Source: Streptomyces sp. ISL-87 (lineage in GTDB: Bacteria; Actinomycetota; Actinomycetes; Streptomycetales; Streptomycetaceae). From it: a stretch of DNA of 64,000 bases. The translations under genes and the position numbers were made by a program. Shown one piece after another: positions 15,998 to 24,702 of the stretch (its first letter is position 1; every line of letters begins with the position of its first letter). The stretch lies in assembly GCF_018614095.1 (NCBI RefSeq), contig NZ_JAGGOY010000040.1, positions 62,001 through 126,000 on the forward strand, read 5' to 3'. Below the pieces are notes generated by a model that had not been told where the DNA came from, ran no database searches, and was given only the letters and a program-made list of their open reading frames with translations.

Positions 15998-16642
15998 TCA
16001 GGACGGGCCCAGGATCCGGGGGCTCAGCGCTCCGCAGGGGAGGAGTTCGACTTCCGCGCCCGCGTCGCGCAGGTCGGTCAGGACGAGTTCGTCGTACATG
16101 AGGAGCCCCGACTGCTCCGGCCAGACGATCGCCCAGAGCCACAGCCCGCACGCCTCGCCGGCGAAGACGGCGCGGTCGTCCGGGGCGTCGGAGACGTGCC
16201 ACAGCGGGGTGGGACGGCCCGCCGCCACGACCTTGGCGTGGGGCGGGGCCGAGACGTTCAGGGAGGGGCCCGGGTCGGGGCCGTCCATCCCCGCGAACCG
16301 CGCGCCCAGGCCGACGCCCAGCTCCTCCGCGATCAGGAGCAGCTCCCCGATGCCGCCCAGCGGCCCGGGGCCCGAGCAGGCCACGGCCGTGGCCCGGCCG
16401 CCACTGCGGTCGTCACCGGCCGAGGCGATTCCGGTGAACAGCCATCCCACCGGCAGCGGCCACGGCATCCACACCGGCACCTGTGCCCGGTGCACCACCA
16501 CGCTCAGGCCCTCGACGCTCGGCGGGATCACGGGCTGCAGGGGGTACACCGCGCCATGCACCGCGCACTGCCAGGAGTCGGAGAAAAGACCGGGCGCCCT
16601 GACCCGGCCACCGCACTTCGGGCAACTTGGTTCGCCCCTCAT
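15998..16642 (-). CDS. DUF6758 family protein with N-terminal zinc-ribbon motif
   Basis: 214 residues. The start MRGEPSCPKCGGRVR carries a CPxCG knuckle, and C26/H29 (WQCAVHGAVYP) may complete a zinc site. The remainder is a soluble, hydrophobic-core domain without recognised catalytic motifs. The family is conserved in Streptomyces next to PHP-phosphoesterase and suppressor-of-fused genes. Function is unknown. Confidence 0.8.
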   Translation of the reverse strand: MRGEPSCPKCGGRVRAPGLFSDSWQCAVHGAVYPLQPVIPPSVEGLSVVVHRAQVPVWMPWPLPVGWLFTGIASAGDDRSGGRATAVACSGPGPLGGIGELLLIAEELGVGLGARFAGMDGPDPGPSLNVSAPPHAKVVAAGRPTPLWHVSDAPDDRAVFAGEACGLWLWAIVWPEQSGLLMYDELVLTDLRDAGAEVELLPCGALSPRILGPS

Positions 16643-16702
16643 AAGAAGCCACGCTCCTCCCCGCCGCGCGCCCCGTCAAGACGCGATCACCCGTCCGGGC
16701 GG

Positions 16703-17287
16703 TCAGTCCAGCGCAACGGCCGTACGCAGAGGGTCCCGCAGATCCGTGCCGCGCGCGAGCCAGCGTTCCTGGAGGGCGGCCGCGCCGTGCACCCGCTTCC
16801 ACGCCGCCTCGTTCGCCGTCATCGGGAGGAGGGGGAGGAACTGCACCGGGTCCATGGGGTCGTCGAGCTCCAGGTCCTCCACCAGCCCGCCCGGCTCCGC
16901 CACCAGCACCGAGCTGAACGGCGCCCCGTCCCACAACGGTTCGCCCACGTCCAGCGACGCCCCCGGGGCCACGATCAGCCCCTCCACCTGTGGGCTCGCG
17001 GCCAGCACCGCGAGCGGGCGGAGCAGCTTGTCGGTGGGTGCCAGGCCTCCCCGTACGGTCAGCACCAGCTCGGCGCGCGGGCCGCGCACCGGGTCGGCGA
17101 CCACGGCGGTCGGGTCGGTCATGGGGTGCGCGGACATCCCGAGGGTCGCGTACCGCACGAGGCCCCCCTCGGAGAAGCGGAGTACCTCGATGCGATCGGT
17201 GCCGAGGAAGGTGACGGCGGCGCGGGCGTCGGGTTCGCCGAACGCGGTCCGCAGCCGGGCCTCCACAAGGGCCAGAATTTCTGCCAT
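16703..17287 (-). CDS. Suppressor-of-fused (SUFU) domain protein
   Basis: 194-residue protein with a bacterial SUFU-like domain (LVLTVRGGL, VEGLIVAPGASLDVGEP, FLPLLPMTANEAAWKR). In bacteria this domain is found in free-standing proteins and some polymorphic-toxin immunity proteins; a role here is not known. The ATG at 17287 is chosen because homologues start near AEILALVEARL; a GTG at 17338 would add 17 residues. Sixty bases separate it from the DUF6758 gene, so they may be one operon. Confidence 0.8.
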   Translation of the reverse strand: MAEILALVEARLRTAFGEPDARAAVTFLGTDRIEVLRFSEGGLVRYATLGMSAHPMTDPTAVVADPVRGPRAELVLTVRGGLAPTDKLLRPLAVLAASPQVEGLIVAPGASLDVGEPLWDGAPFSSVLVAEPGGLVEDLELDDPMDPVQFLPLLPMTANEAAWKRVHGAAALQERWLARGTDLRDPLRTAVALD

Positions 17288-17664
17288 GAAGTGAGCATAG
17301 AACTCGTATCCCCCGGGTAAAGGCGGGGTCTTGACCACCCGTCGGCTGATAGTGTTGACAGCTGGTTCGGGTCCGCACGCAGAAGCGTTGTTTCAAGGCC
17401 CTGGACGACAGGACGTCCCCTACGGGGGACCGGCCGGAGGAGGTGGGGCTGCGATGGATCGAAGTCGATCGTGCAGTACCAATCGCTCTTCCACTTCCAT
17501 GCCGGGCGACTCCCGCCCCCTGTGATCTTCCGATCAGTAGAAGAGCGACGGCGGAACTCTGTCCTCCCGTCCTGTTCCCTTCCTCTGCGCGTGCCTGCCC
17601 GCCCGCGGTGACGGAGGGTCTCCCACCCGTGCGGTCCGCAGCCGCGCGTGCGAAGGAGCCTGCG
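17288..17664. other. 377-nt divergent region with structured corA leader
   Basis: This region lies between the SUFU gene and corA. A TTGACA (17355-17360) reads toward corA but has no good -10 at 17-18 bp. Within the leader, CGCTCTTC (17484-17491) pairs with GAAGAGCG (17540-17547). The enclosed segment has a small perfect hairpin TGATC-TTCC-GATCA (17523-17536). The arrangement could be a regulatory RNA switch; it does not match the M-box by eye. No convincing protein gene was found, although the corA frame stays open. Confidence 0.45.
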
Positions 17665-18780
17665 ATGTCGATGCTGCCCTACCTGCGTGCCGCCGTACGT
17701 CCGGCGCTGCGCAAGCCCACCCCCGTACTGCCCGGCTACGGCACCACGCGGGACCCTTCCGCGAGCAGCGCGGTGGTCGACTGCGCCGTGTACCGCGAGG
17801 GCCGACGCGTCCTGGGGCCCGCCCGCCTGACGCCCCGTGAGGCGATGCGCCGGGTCCGCGAGGACGGCGGCTTCGCGTGGATCGGCCTGCACGAGCCGAC
17901 CGAGGACGAGTTCGCGGGGATCGCCGCCACCTTCGGGCTGCACCCGCTCGCCGTGGAGGACGCGGTGCACGCGCACCAGCGGCCGAAGTTGGAGCGCTAC
18001 GACGACACCCTCTTCACCGTCTTCAAGACGATCCACTACGTCGAGCACGCCGAACTCACCGCCACCAGCGAGGTGGTGGAGACCGGCGAGGTGATGTGCT
18101 TCACAGGCCCCGACTTCGTGATCACCGTCCGGCACGGCGGCCAGGGCTCCCTCAAGGGCCTGCGCCACCGCCTGCAGGACGACCCCGAGCTGCTCTCCCG
18201 GGGGCCCTCGGCCGTCCTGCACTCCATCGCCGACCACGTCGTCGACGGGTACATCGCGGTCGCGGCGGCCGTCCAGGACGACATCGACGAGGTGGAGAGC
18301 GATGTCTTCGCCGCCCCCGCCAAGGGCAGTACGCGCGGCGGCGACGCGGGCCGGATCTACCAGCTCAAGCGCGAGGTGCTGGAGTTCAAGCGGGCCGTCT
18401 CCCCGCTGCTGCGGCCCATGGAGCTGCTGAGCGAGCGCCCGATGAGGCTGGTGGACCCGGGGATCCAGAAGTACTTCCGCGATGTCGCCGACCACCTGGC
18501 GCGGGTGCACGAGCAGGTCGTCGGCTTCGACGAGCTGCTGAACTCGATCCTCCAGGCCAACCTCGCGCAGGCGACGGTCGCGCAGAACGAGGACATGCGC
18601 AAGATCACCTCCTGGGCGGCGATCATCGCCGTCCCCACGATGATCTGCGGGGTCTACGGGATGAACTTCGAGCACATGCCGGAGCTCCAGTGGCGCTACG
18701 GCTACCCGATGGTGATGTGCACGATCGTCGGGATCTGCTTCACCATCCACCGGGCGCTGCGCCGTCACGGCTGGCTGTAG
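17665..18780 (+). CDS. corA: CorA family magnesium/cobalt transporter
   Basis: 371-residue divalent cation channel of the inner membrane, active as a pentamer. The large N-terminal cytosolic domain is followed by a long helix and two C-terminal membrane segments; the signature YGMNF is in ICGVYGMNFEHMPE, between them. The ATG at 17665 has GAAGGAG at a good distance and is preferred over in-frame upstream codons. The TAG stop is embedded in the first arm of a 178-bp palindromic element. The long upstream leader could provide ion-dependent control. Confidence 0.93.
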   Translation: MSMLPYLRAAVRPALRKPTPVLPGYGTTRDPSASSAVVDCAVYREGRRVLGPARLTPREAMRRVREDGGFAWIGLHEPTEDEFAGIAATFGLHPLAVEDAVHAHQRPKLERYDDTLFTVFKTIHYVEHAELTATSEVVETGEVMCFTGPDFVITVRHGGQGSLKGLRHRLQDDPELLSRGPSAVLHSIADHVVDGYIAVAAAVQDDIDEVESDVFAAPAKGSTRGGDAGRIYQLKREVLEFKRAVSPLLRPMELLSERPMRLVDPGIQKYFRDVADHLARVHEQVVGFDELLNSILQANLAQATVAQNEDMRKITSWAAIIAVPTMICGVYGMNFEHMPELQWRYGYPMVMCTIVGICFTIHRALRRHGWL

Positions 18781-18955
18781 GGCGTGTTTTAAAAGTCCCG
18801 CCTGGCCCGCGGCGTCTGGTACCGCACCTCGCTGCGTTGTCGGAGCGCCCGAGTACGTCCAGTACTCGGGCGCCCCTCCGCCTTGCGATGCACGGCACCA
18901 GACGCCGCGGGCCACGCCCTCCGGGCGCCCGGCGCTACTTTTAAAACCCGCCCTA
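18778..18955. repeat. 178-bp palindromic MITE-like element
   Basis: Outer arms TAGGGCGTGTTTTAAAAGT (18778-18796) and ACTTTTAAAACCCGCCCTA (18937-18955) are inverted with one mismatch. Inner 17-bp arms GGCCCGCGGCGTCTGGT (18804-18820) and its exact complement (18897-18913) follow. The centre is a perfect 12-bp stem GCGCCCGAGTAC / GTACTCGGGCGC (18845-18873) with a 5-nt loop. It includes the corA stop codon. No coding capacity was seen. It can also act as a transcription terminator. I recall similar intergenic palindromes in other Streptomyces. Confidence 0.85.
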
Positions 18956-18998
18956 GGCCCACGGGGAGGACCCGGGGAGGACCCCCTACCCTGTCCGC

Positions 18999-19511
18999 AT
19001 GACTCTCAGCACGCTTGACCTGGCCCTCGTCGAGGAGGCCACCAAGAAGTCCGGCCTCATCTGGGTCCGCGGCACCGGGGCGGACCGGGCGCTGTGGCAC
19101 GCCTGGGTGGACGGCGCCGCGCACGTGCTGGGCGACGGGCCCGGGGAGCAGCCGTTCCCGGGGCTGGCCGACGGCGCGACCGCCGAGGTGACCGTACGCA
19201 GCAAGGACAAGGGCGGCCGGCTGGTGGCCTGGACGGCGACGGTACGGGAGCTCGCGCCCCACAGCGAGCCGTGGGAGGCCGCGGTCGCCGAGCTCAAGGG
19301 CAAGCGGCTGAACGCGCCCGACTCGGAGACGATGACCGAGCGCTGGGCCCGGGAGTGCCGGCTGCTGCGCCTGGAGCCGGCCACGGCGAGCACGGACCTG
19401 CCGGGCGGTTCGCTGGCCGCGGCGCCGCTGGAGTCGCCGGCGATCACCCGGAAGCCGATCCCGGCGGGCCTGCCGAGGCTGCTGCTGAAGCGGAAGAAGG
19501 CCGCCCGCTAG
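18999..19511 (+). CDS. Conserved hypothetical protein
   Basis: 170 residues, soluble, with a beta-rich core (SGLIWVRG, ALWHAWVDGAAHVLG, ATAEVTVRSKDKGGRLVAWTA) suggestive of a split-barrel flavin-binding-like fold. The C-terminal tail is very basic (LLLKRKKAAR). An ATG start at 18999 follows GGGGAGGACCCC. It is flanked by the palindromic element and by a convergent lipoprotein gene. No function is assigned. Confidence 0.7.
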   Translation: MTLSTLDLALVEEATKKSGLIWVRGTGADRALWHAWVDGAAHVLGDGPGEQPFPGLADGATAEVTVRSKDKGGRLVAWTATVRELAPHSEPWEAAVAELKGKRLNAPDSETMTERWARECRLLRLEPATASTDLPGGSLAAAPLESPAITRKPIPAGLPRLLLKRKKAAR

Positions 19512-19592
19512 GGCACCCGCCAGGCCACGCCCGCCAGGCCACCCCCGCCAGGGCACCCGCCTCGGCCCGTCCCAGGGCCTGTCGGAGCGTCC

Positions 19593-20393
19593 TCAGCCCT
19601 TGCTCGGGTCGGTCCCCTGGCCGGACCCCTTGGTTCCGGCCGAGGAGCCGCCGCTGCCCGCTTCCTTGGTCGTCGGCAGCTGGGACCCGTAGTCGACGGT
19701 CTGGTCCTGCTCCGGCGGGTCCAGCTGGAAGGTTTTGCCCCACTCCCCGAGTTCCACCCGGCCGGCGCCGCCGGCCCGCTCCATGACCAGCGGGTACGGC
19801 GTCCCCTCCAGCGAGACCGACAGCTTGCCGCCCTTGCCCGCGTCCGCCGCGAGCTGGACCGCGCGGGTGTGCCCGACCTTGGTGTACGTCTCGCCCTTGG
19901 TGAGCTTGCCCTCCAGTCCGAGCAGCCCGTCCAGCAGCACGTCCATGTCGGTGAACCCGCGGAACTGCTTGTACGAGGGGTCGCCCTCGGGGACCTTCAC
20001 GTACTTGTCGCCGAGCTTGCCGGCCGAGTCGGACTTCCCCCAGAACGCGGCGCTGGCCTTCAGGTACAGCTGCTCGCCCACCCGCAGCAGCTGGAAGGTG
20101 TCCTCCTGCGACTTCACCTCGCCGGAGCCGCCGTCCGACTTCAGCCGCATGTCCAGGGTGAAGGTCTTGCCGCCGCTGACCAGCGTGCCGGAGAGGTGCA
20201 CCGAGTCGGCTGCCGTGGCCGCGGCCCGCGCCTTGTCCTCGATCTGGTCGGCGGAGAGCTTGCCGACCCCGTTGGTGCCCTTGTCGGGATCGGGGTCCGC
20301 CCCGCAGCCCGTGCCGGTGACCGCGAGGCCGGCGCACAGGGCACCCACGAACGCGGCCCGGCGCAGCCGTGCGGCAGGGAAGTAGGCGGTCAC
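19593..20393 (-). CDS. LppX/LprAFG-like secreted lipoprotein
   Basis: 266 residues. The N-terminus is basic (ARLRR), then a hydrophobic stretch ending AGLAVTGTGC; the Cys is the probable lipidation site, although the lipobox is not ideal. The mature part (KLSADQIEDKARAAATAADSVHLSG, then KSDGGSGEV) resembles the LppX/LprG fold that carries lipids in mycobacteria. The C-terminus is a Gly/Ser-rich tail. The GTG at 20393 was chosen because it gives a signal peptide directly; upstream codons do not. The gene is convergent with the hypothetical gene at 18999 and divergent from the MgtE_N gene. Confidence 0.78.
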   Translation of the reverse strand: MTAYFPAARLRRAAFVGALCAGLAVTGTGCGADPDPDKGTNGVGKLSADQIEDKARAAATAADSVHLSGTLVSGGKTFTLDMRLKSDGGSGEVKSQEDTFQLLRVGEQLYLKASAAFWGKSDSAGKLGDKYVKVPEGDPSYKQFRGFTDMDVLLDGLLGLEGKLTKGETYTKVGHTRAVQLAADAGKGGKLSVSLEGTPYPLVMERAGGAGRVELGEWGKTFQLDPPEQDQTVDYGSQLPTTKEAGSGGSSAGTKGSGQGTDPSKG

Positions 20394-20582
20394 GGGCAGG
20401 TGCCTCTCGTCGGTCGTCTGCGGCAGCAGGCAGCGTACCCGCCCGTGGACGGGCCGCCGCGGCCCGCCCGCGGTGGCTCGGGGGCACGCCCGTGCGGACC
20501 GCCCCACCAGGGCAGTTGTCCGCGGCACGGGCTAGCCTGAGGGGCGGCAGGACTGGTGATCGATGCTCTAGGAGGCGCTCGG

Positions 20583-21854
20583 ATGGTTGCTGGCGCCCCG
20601 CGCATCTTCGTCTCGCATCTGTCGGGTGTGCCCGTCTTCGACCCCAACGGCGACCAGGTCGGCCGCGTCCGCGACCTCGTCGCGATGCTGCGCGTCGGAG
20701 GCCGCCCGCCGCGGCTGCTGGGCCTGGTGGTCGAGGTGGTCAGCCGGCGCCGGATCTTCCTTCCCATGACCCGGGTGACGGGCGTGGAGTCCGGGCAGGT
20801 CATCACCACGGGCGTGGTCAACATGCGGCGCTTCGAACAGCGCCCCACCGAGCGGCTGGTCCTCGGTGAACTGCTGGACCGCCGGGTGAAGCTGACCGCG
20901 ACGGACGAGGAGGTCACCGTCCTCGACGTGGCCATCCAGCAGCTGCCGGCCCGCCGGGACTGGGAGATCGACCGGATCTTCGTACGGAAGGGCAAGTCGG
21001 GGGCGCTGCGCCGGCGCGGCGAGACGCTCACGGTGGAGTGGTCGGCGGTGACCGGCTTCTCGCTGGAGGAGCACGGGCAGGGCGCCGAGAGCCTGGTGGC
21101 CACCTTCGAGCAGATGCGCCCGGCCGACGTGGCGAACGTACTGCACCACCTGACGCCGAAGCGGCGCGCCGAGGTGGCCAACGCCCTCGACGACGACCGG
21201 CTGGCGGACGTCATGGAGGAGCTGCCCGAGGACGAGCAGGTGGAGATCCTCGGCAAGCTGAAGGAGGAGCGCGCGGCCGACGTCCTGGAGGCGATGGACC
21301 CGGACGACGCGGCCGACCTGCTGTCCGAGCTGCCGGAGGACGACAAGGAGCGGCTGCTGACGCTGATGCAGCCGGATGAGGCGGCGGACGTGCGGCGCCT
21401 GATGGCGTACGAGGAGCGCACGGCGGGCGGTCTGATGACCACCGAGCCGATCGTGCTGCGGCCGGACGCCACGGTCGCGGACGCGCTGGCGCGCGTACGG
21501 CAGTCGGACCTGTCGCCGGCGCTGGCGGCGCAGGTGTACGTGTGCCGGCCGCCGGACGAGACGCCGACGGGCAAGTACCTGGGCACGGTCCACTTCCAGC
21601 GGCTGCTGCGCGACCCGCCGTTCACGCTGGTCAGCTCGATCGTGGACACGGACCTGCCGCCGCTGCGGCCGGATGCCTCACTTCCGGTGGTGACCAGCTA
21701 TCTCGCCGCGTACAACATGGTGGCGGTGCCGGTGGTCGACGAGAGCGGCTCGCTGCTGGGCGCGGTGACCGTGGACGACGTACTCGACCACCTGCTGCCG
21801 GACGACTGGCGGGAGAAGGACTTCCATTCCGAGGAGGCCGTGAGTGGCCACTGA
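20583..21854 (+). CDS. MgtE N-domain/CBS-domain protein without membrane channel
   Basis: 423 residues. An N-terminal PRC-barrel-like part (residues 1-120) is followed by an MgtE intracellular superhelical domain (about 155-265; repeated ADVLEAMDPDDAADLLSELP-type units) and a CBS pair (about 270-400, ending VTVDDVLDHLLP). The transmembrane channel of MgtE is absent, so it is probably a cytosolic magnesium or nucleotide sensor. The ATG has AGGAGG seven bases upstream. The last 11 nt overlap the DUF1003 gene. The MgtE_N-CBS / DUF1003 / Mrp order is also found in mycobacteria. Confidence 0.9.
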   Translation: MVAGAPRIFVSHLSGVPVFDPNGDQVGRVRDLVAMLRVGGRPPRLLGLVVEVVSRRRIFLPMTRVTGVESGQVITTGVVNMRRFEQRPTERLVLGELLDRRVKLTATDEEVTVLDVAIQQLPARRDWEIDRIFVRKGKSGALRRRGETLTVEWSAVTGFSLEEHGQGAESLVATFEQMRPADVANVLHHLTPKRRAEVANALDDDRLADVMEELPEDEQVEILGKLKEERAADVLEAMDPDDAADLLSELPEDDKERLLTLMQPDEAADVRRLMAYEERTAGGLMTTEPIVLRPDATVADALARVRQSDLSPALAAQVYVCRPPDETPTGKYLGTVHFQRLLRDPPFTLVSSIVDTDLPPLRPDASLPVVTSYLAAYNMVAVPVVDESGSLLGAVTVDDVLDHLLPDDWREKDFHSEEAVSGH

Positions 21855-22533
21855 GCGCGGGCGCGGCGACCAGGCGCGCGAACGGCGCCGGGAGCAGATC
21901 CGGGAGCGGCGCGAGCAGGCCCGGCTGCTCGCGCGCGAGCACGGGCTGGAGGAGGCCGCCGAGCGGGCCGCCGAGCGGGTGCGCAGCGAGCGCGCGAAGA
22001 GCGGCATGGCGACCGGGTCGAGCGCGCTGACGCGCTCGCGGGCCCGGCTGGACCAGCCTCGGGCGCCGCGCCGGTCGCTGCTGCCCGAGTACGACCCGGA
22101 GGCCTTCGGTCGGCTGTCGGAGCGGGTGGCGCGGTTCCTCGGCACGGGCCGGTTCATCGTCTGGATGACGCTGGTCATCATCGTGTGGGTGCTGTGGAAC
22201 ATCTTCGCGCCGGACGACCTGCGGTTCGACCAGTACCCGTTCATCTTCCTGACGCTGATGCTGTCGCTCCAGGCCTCCTACGCCGCTCCGCTGATCCTGC
22301 TCGCGCAGAACCGGCAGGACGACCGGGACCGCGTCAATCTGGAGCAGGACCGCAAGCAGAACGAGCGCTCCATCGCCGACACCGAGTACCTGACCCGGGA
22401 GATCGCCTCCTTGCGCATGGGCCTGGGCGAGGTCGCGACGCGCGACTGGATCAGGTCCGAGTTCCAGGACTTGATCAAGGAGATGGACGAGCGTCGTCTA
22501 TTCCCGCTCAAGAGTGACGAAGGCGACCGCTAG
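21844..22533 (+). CDS. DUF1003 membrane protein
   Basis: 229 residues. A charged N-terminus (ERRREQIRERREQARLLAREHG) is followed by two adjacent membrane helices (about residues 101-120 and 131-152) and a helical cytosolic tail ending near DLIKEMDERRLFP. This is the standard DUF1003 arrangement. The GTG start lies inside the end of the MgtE_N-CBS gene, which indicates translational coupling and possibly a membrane partner role for that protein. Function is unknown. Confidence 0.88.
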   Translation: MATERGRGDQARERRREQIRERREQARLLAREHGLEEAAERAAERVRSERAKSGMATGSSALTRSRARLDQPRAPRRSLLPEYDPEAFGRLSERVARFLGTGRFIVWMTLVIIVWVLWNIFAPDDLRFDQYPFIFLTLMLSLQASYAAPLILLAQNRQDDRDRVNLEQDRKQNERSIADTEYLTREIASLRMGLGEVATRDWIRSEFQDLIKEMDERRLFPLKSDEGDR

Positions 22534-22575
22534 CGGCCTTTCCTGGGGGACGCTACCGAGCCGTACCATCGGGGC

Positions 22576-23736
22576 ATGGCTACCGACACAAGCTCCGCCG
22601 CCGTGCCCGAGCAGGACGCGATCCTGGACGCGCTGGCGACGGTGAACGACCCCGAGATCCACCGGCCGATCACCGAGCTCGGCATGGTCAAATCGGTGGA
22701 GATCGGCGACGGCGGCGCGGTCGCCGTCACGGTCTACCTCACGGTGTCGGGCTGTCCCATGCGCGAGACCATCACCAAGAACGTCACCGAGGCCGTCGAG
22801 AAGGTCGCGGGCGTCACCTCGGTCGAGGTCTCCCTGGACGTGATGAGCGACGAGCAGCGCAAGGAGCTCGCGGCCTCGCTGCGCGGCGGCACCGCCGAGC
22901 GCGAGGTGCCCTTCGCCAAGCCGGGGTCGCTGACCCGTGTGTACGCGGTCGCCTCCGGCAAGGGCGGCGTCGGCAAGTCCTCGGTCACCGTCAACCTGGC
23001 CGCGGCGATGGCGGCGGACGGCCTGAAGGTCGGCGTCGTCGACGCGGACATCTACGGGCACAGCGTGCCGCGCATGCTGGGCGTGGACGGCCGCCCGACC
23101 CAGGTCGAGAACATGATCATGCCGCCGTCGGCGCACGGCGTGAAGGTCATCTCCATCGGCATGTTCACCCCGGGCAACGCGCCGGTGGTGTGGCGCGGGC
23201 CGATGCTGCACCGGGCGCTTCAGCAGTTCCTGGCCGATGTCTTCTGGGGCGACCTGGACGTGCTGCTGCTGGACCTGCCGCCGGGTACGGGCGACATCGC
23301 GATCTCGGTGGCCCAGCTGGTGCCGAACGCCGAGATCCTGGTGGTCACGACCCCGCAGCAGGCCGCGGCCGAGGTGGCCGAGCGGGCCGGCTCGATCGCC
23401 GTGCAGACCCACCAGAAGATCGTCGGCGTGGTCGAGAACATGTCCGGGCTGCCGTGCCCGCACTGCGACGAGATGGTCGACGTGTTCGGCTCGGGCGGTG
23501 GCCAGAAGGTCGCCGACGGCCTCACCAAGACGGTCGGCGCGACGGTCCCGGTGCTGGGCTCCATCCCGATCGACGTCCGGCTGCGCGAGGGCGGCGACGA
23601 GGGCAAGCCCGTCGTGCTCTCCGACCCGGACTCTCCGGCCGGCGCGGCACTGCGCTCCATCGCGGGCAAGCTGGGCGGCCGCGCCCGTGGCCTCTCGGGC
23701 ATGTCGCTGGGGATCACTCCGCGGAACAAGTTCTAG
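22576..23736 (+). CDS. mrp: Mrp/NBP35 family iron-sulfur cluster carrier ATPase
   Basis: 386-residue P-loop ATPase of the ApbC/Mrp group that holds and delivers Fe-S clusters. An N-terminal MIP18-like domain (about residues 10-100, DPEIHRPITELGMV, SGCPMRETI) precedes a deviant Walker A GKGGVGKSS (about residues 129-137). The cluster-binding CxxC is CPHC (about residue 294), followed by the DVFGSGGGQK stretch. It lies 42 nt after the DUF1003 gene on the same strand. In M. tuberculosis mrp is also found beside this gene set and the sigE locus. Confidence 0.93.
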   Translation: MATDTSSAAVPEQDAILDALATVNDPEIHRPITELGMVKSVEIGDGGAVAVTVYLTVSGCPMRETITKNVTEAVEKVAGVTSVEVSLDVMSDEQRKELAASLRGGTAEREVPFAKPGSLTRVYAVASGKGGVGKSSVTVNLAAAMAADGLKVGVVDADIYGHSVPRMLGVDGRPTQVENMIMPPSAHGVKVISIGMFTPGNAPVVWRGPMLHRALQQFLADVFWGDLDVLLLDLPPGTGDIAISVAQLVPNAEILVVTTPQQAAAEVAERAGSIAVQTHQKIVGVVENMSGLPCPHCDEMVDVFGSGGGQKVADGLTKTVGATVPVLGSIPIDVRLREGGDEGKPVVLSDPDSPAGAALRSIAGKLGGRARGLSGMSLGITPRNKF

Positions 23737-23821
23737 CCAGGTAGGCATTCGTTCCGCGGGGCGGAACGGCGGCCACACCGGCCATCGGCCCACACCTGGC
23801 CGCACCTGGCCGCACAGCGTG

Positions 23822-23849
23822 AAGGGCACCGCCGACCGGCGGTGCCCTT
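23822..23849. terminator. Bidirectional terminator after mrp
   Basis: AAGGGCACCGCC-GACC-GGCGGTGCCCTT is a perfect 12-bp stem with a 4-nt loop, followed by TCCC. It lies between convergent mrp and the hypothetical gene at 23868. Confidence 0.92.
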
Positions 23850-23867
23850 TCCCGTACCCCGGTACGT

Positions 23868-24587
23868 CTACTCGTACGCCGTCAGGTCGCCGATGACCGA
23901 GAACCCCAGCCCGTACGCGCTCATCCCCCGCCCGTACGCCCCCAGGTACACGCCACCGGAGGCGGTCCCGGCAAGCACCCAGCCAAACTCCGACTCGCGG
24001 TAGTGGAACGTCGTCGGCTCCCCGTCGACCGGGAGCGACAGCGTCGACCAGTCCTCACCGGTCAGGTCGTCGGCGAGTTCCCACGCGGCCTCGGTCTGCT
24101 GGTCGAGCCAGTCGTCGCGCAGGGTGTGGTCCATCTGGCCGGGCCAGCTGTAGGCCAGCAGCCCGGAGCCGGCCAGCCAGGCCGCCGAGGAGACCGAGGT
24201 GGCCTCCAGGACGCCGGTGCCGTCGCCGCTGCGGCGGAGCGGATTGCTGGCGACGGTGATGACCACCGCGAAGCGCTCCTTCTCACCGGTGGCGATCTCG
24301 CCGCGCGCGGAGGGCTCGTCGCCGTGGCCGGTGGAGCCGTGCTCCACGGTGCCGTCGGCGCCGGTGCCCACCTGCATGAGCCAGCGGGGGCCGGTGAAGG
24401 CCCCATCCAGCCCGTACCAGGGGAAGTCCGCCGCCAGGAACCTCTCGGCCGCCCGGCGGGCTGCCGGGACCGGCGTGCCGTCCTGGGACTGCGAAGGCTG
24501 TGGGGGTGCTGTCTGCGGCGGTGCGTCGGCAGGGGCGGGTGCTTCGGCGGGTTGCGCCCCTACCCGGCTACTGCTCGTCGTCTCCAT
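23868..24587 (-). CDS. Conserved hypothetical protein
   Basis: 239 residues. A Pro/Ala/Gln-rich disordered N-terminus (about 1-45) precedes a globular domain rich in Trp, Gly and Tyr, ending YGRGMSAYGLGFSVIGDLTAYE. No signal peptide or catalytic motif was found. The ATG at 24587 with GAGAGG eight bases upstream is preferred to a further-upstream codon. It follows tatB on the same strand with a 115-nt gap. Function is unknown. Confidence 0.7.
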   Translation of the reverse strand: METTSSSRVGAQPAEAPAPADAPPQTAPPQPSQSQDGTPVPAARRAAERFLAADFPWYGLDGAFTGPRWLMQVGTGADGTVEHGSTGHGDEPSARGEIATGEKERFAVVITVASNPLRRSGDGTGVLEATSVSSAAWLAGSGLLAYSWPGQMDHTLRDDWLDQQTEAAWELADDLTGEDWSTLSLPVDGEPTTFHYRESEFGWVLAGTASGGVYLGAYGRGMSAYGLGFSVIGDLTAYE

Positions 24588-24702
24588 CTGAGCGGCCTCT
24601 CGTTCCGTGGGGTCCGGAACGGCCCGCCCCCCTCGGGCGTCCTGCATCCGGACAGATGGAGAGGATAGCCATCCGACCCCGGATCGCCGGGCAGGCGTGA
24701 AC

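Noticed and set aside
17443..17664. Upstream extension of corA to an ATG-like codon at 17443
   Set aside because: The segment has no CorA similarity, contains structured leader sequence, and the ATG at 17665 has a strong ribosome site.
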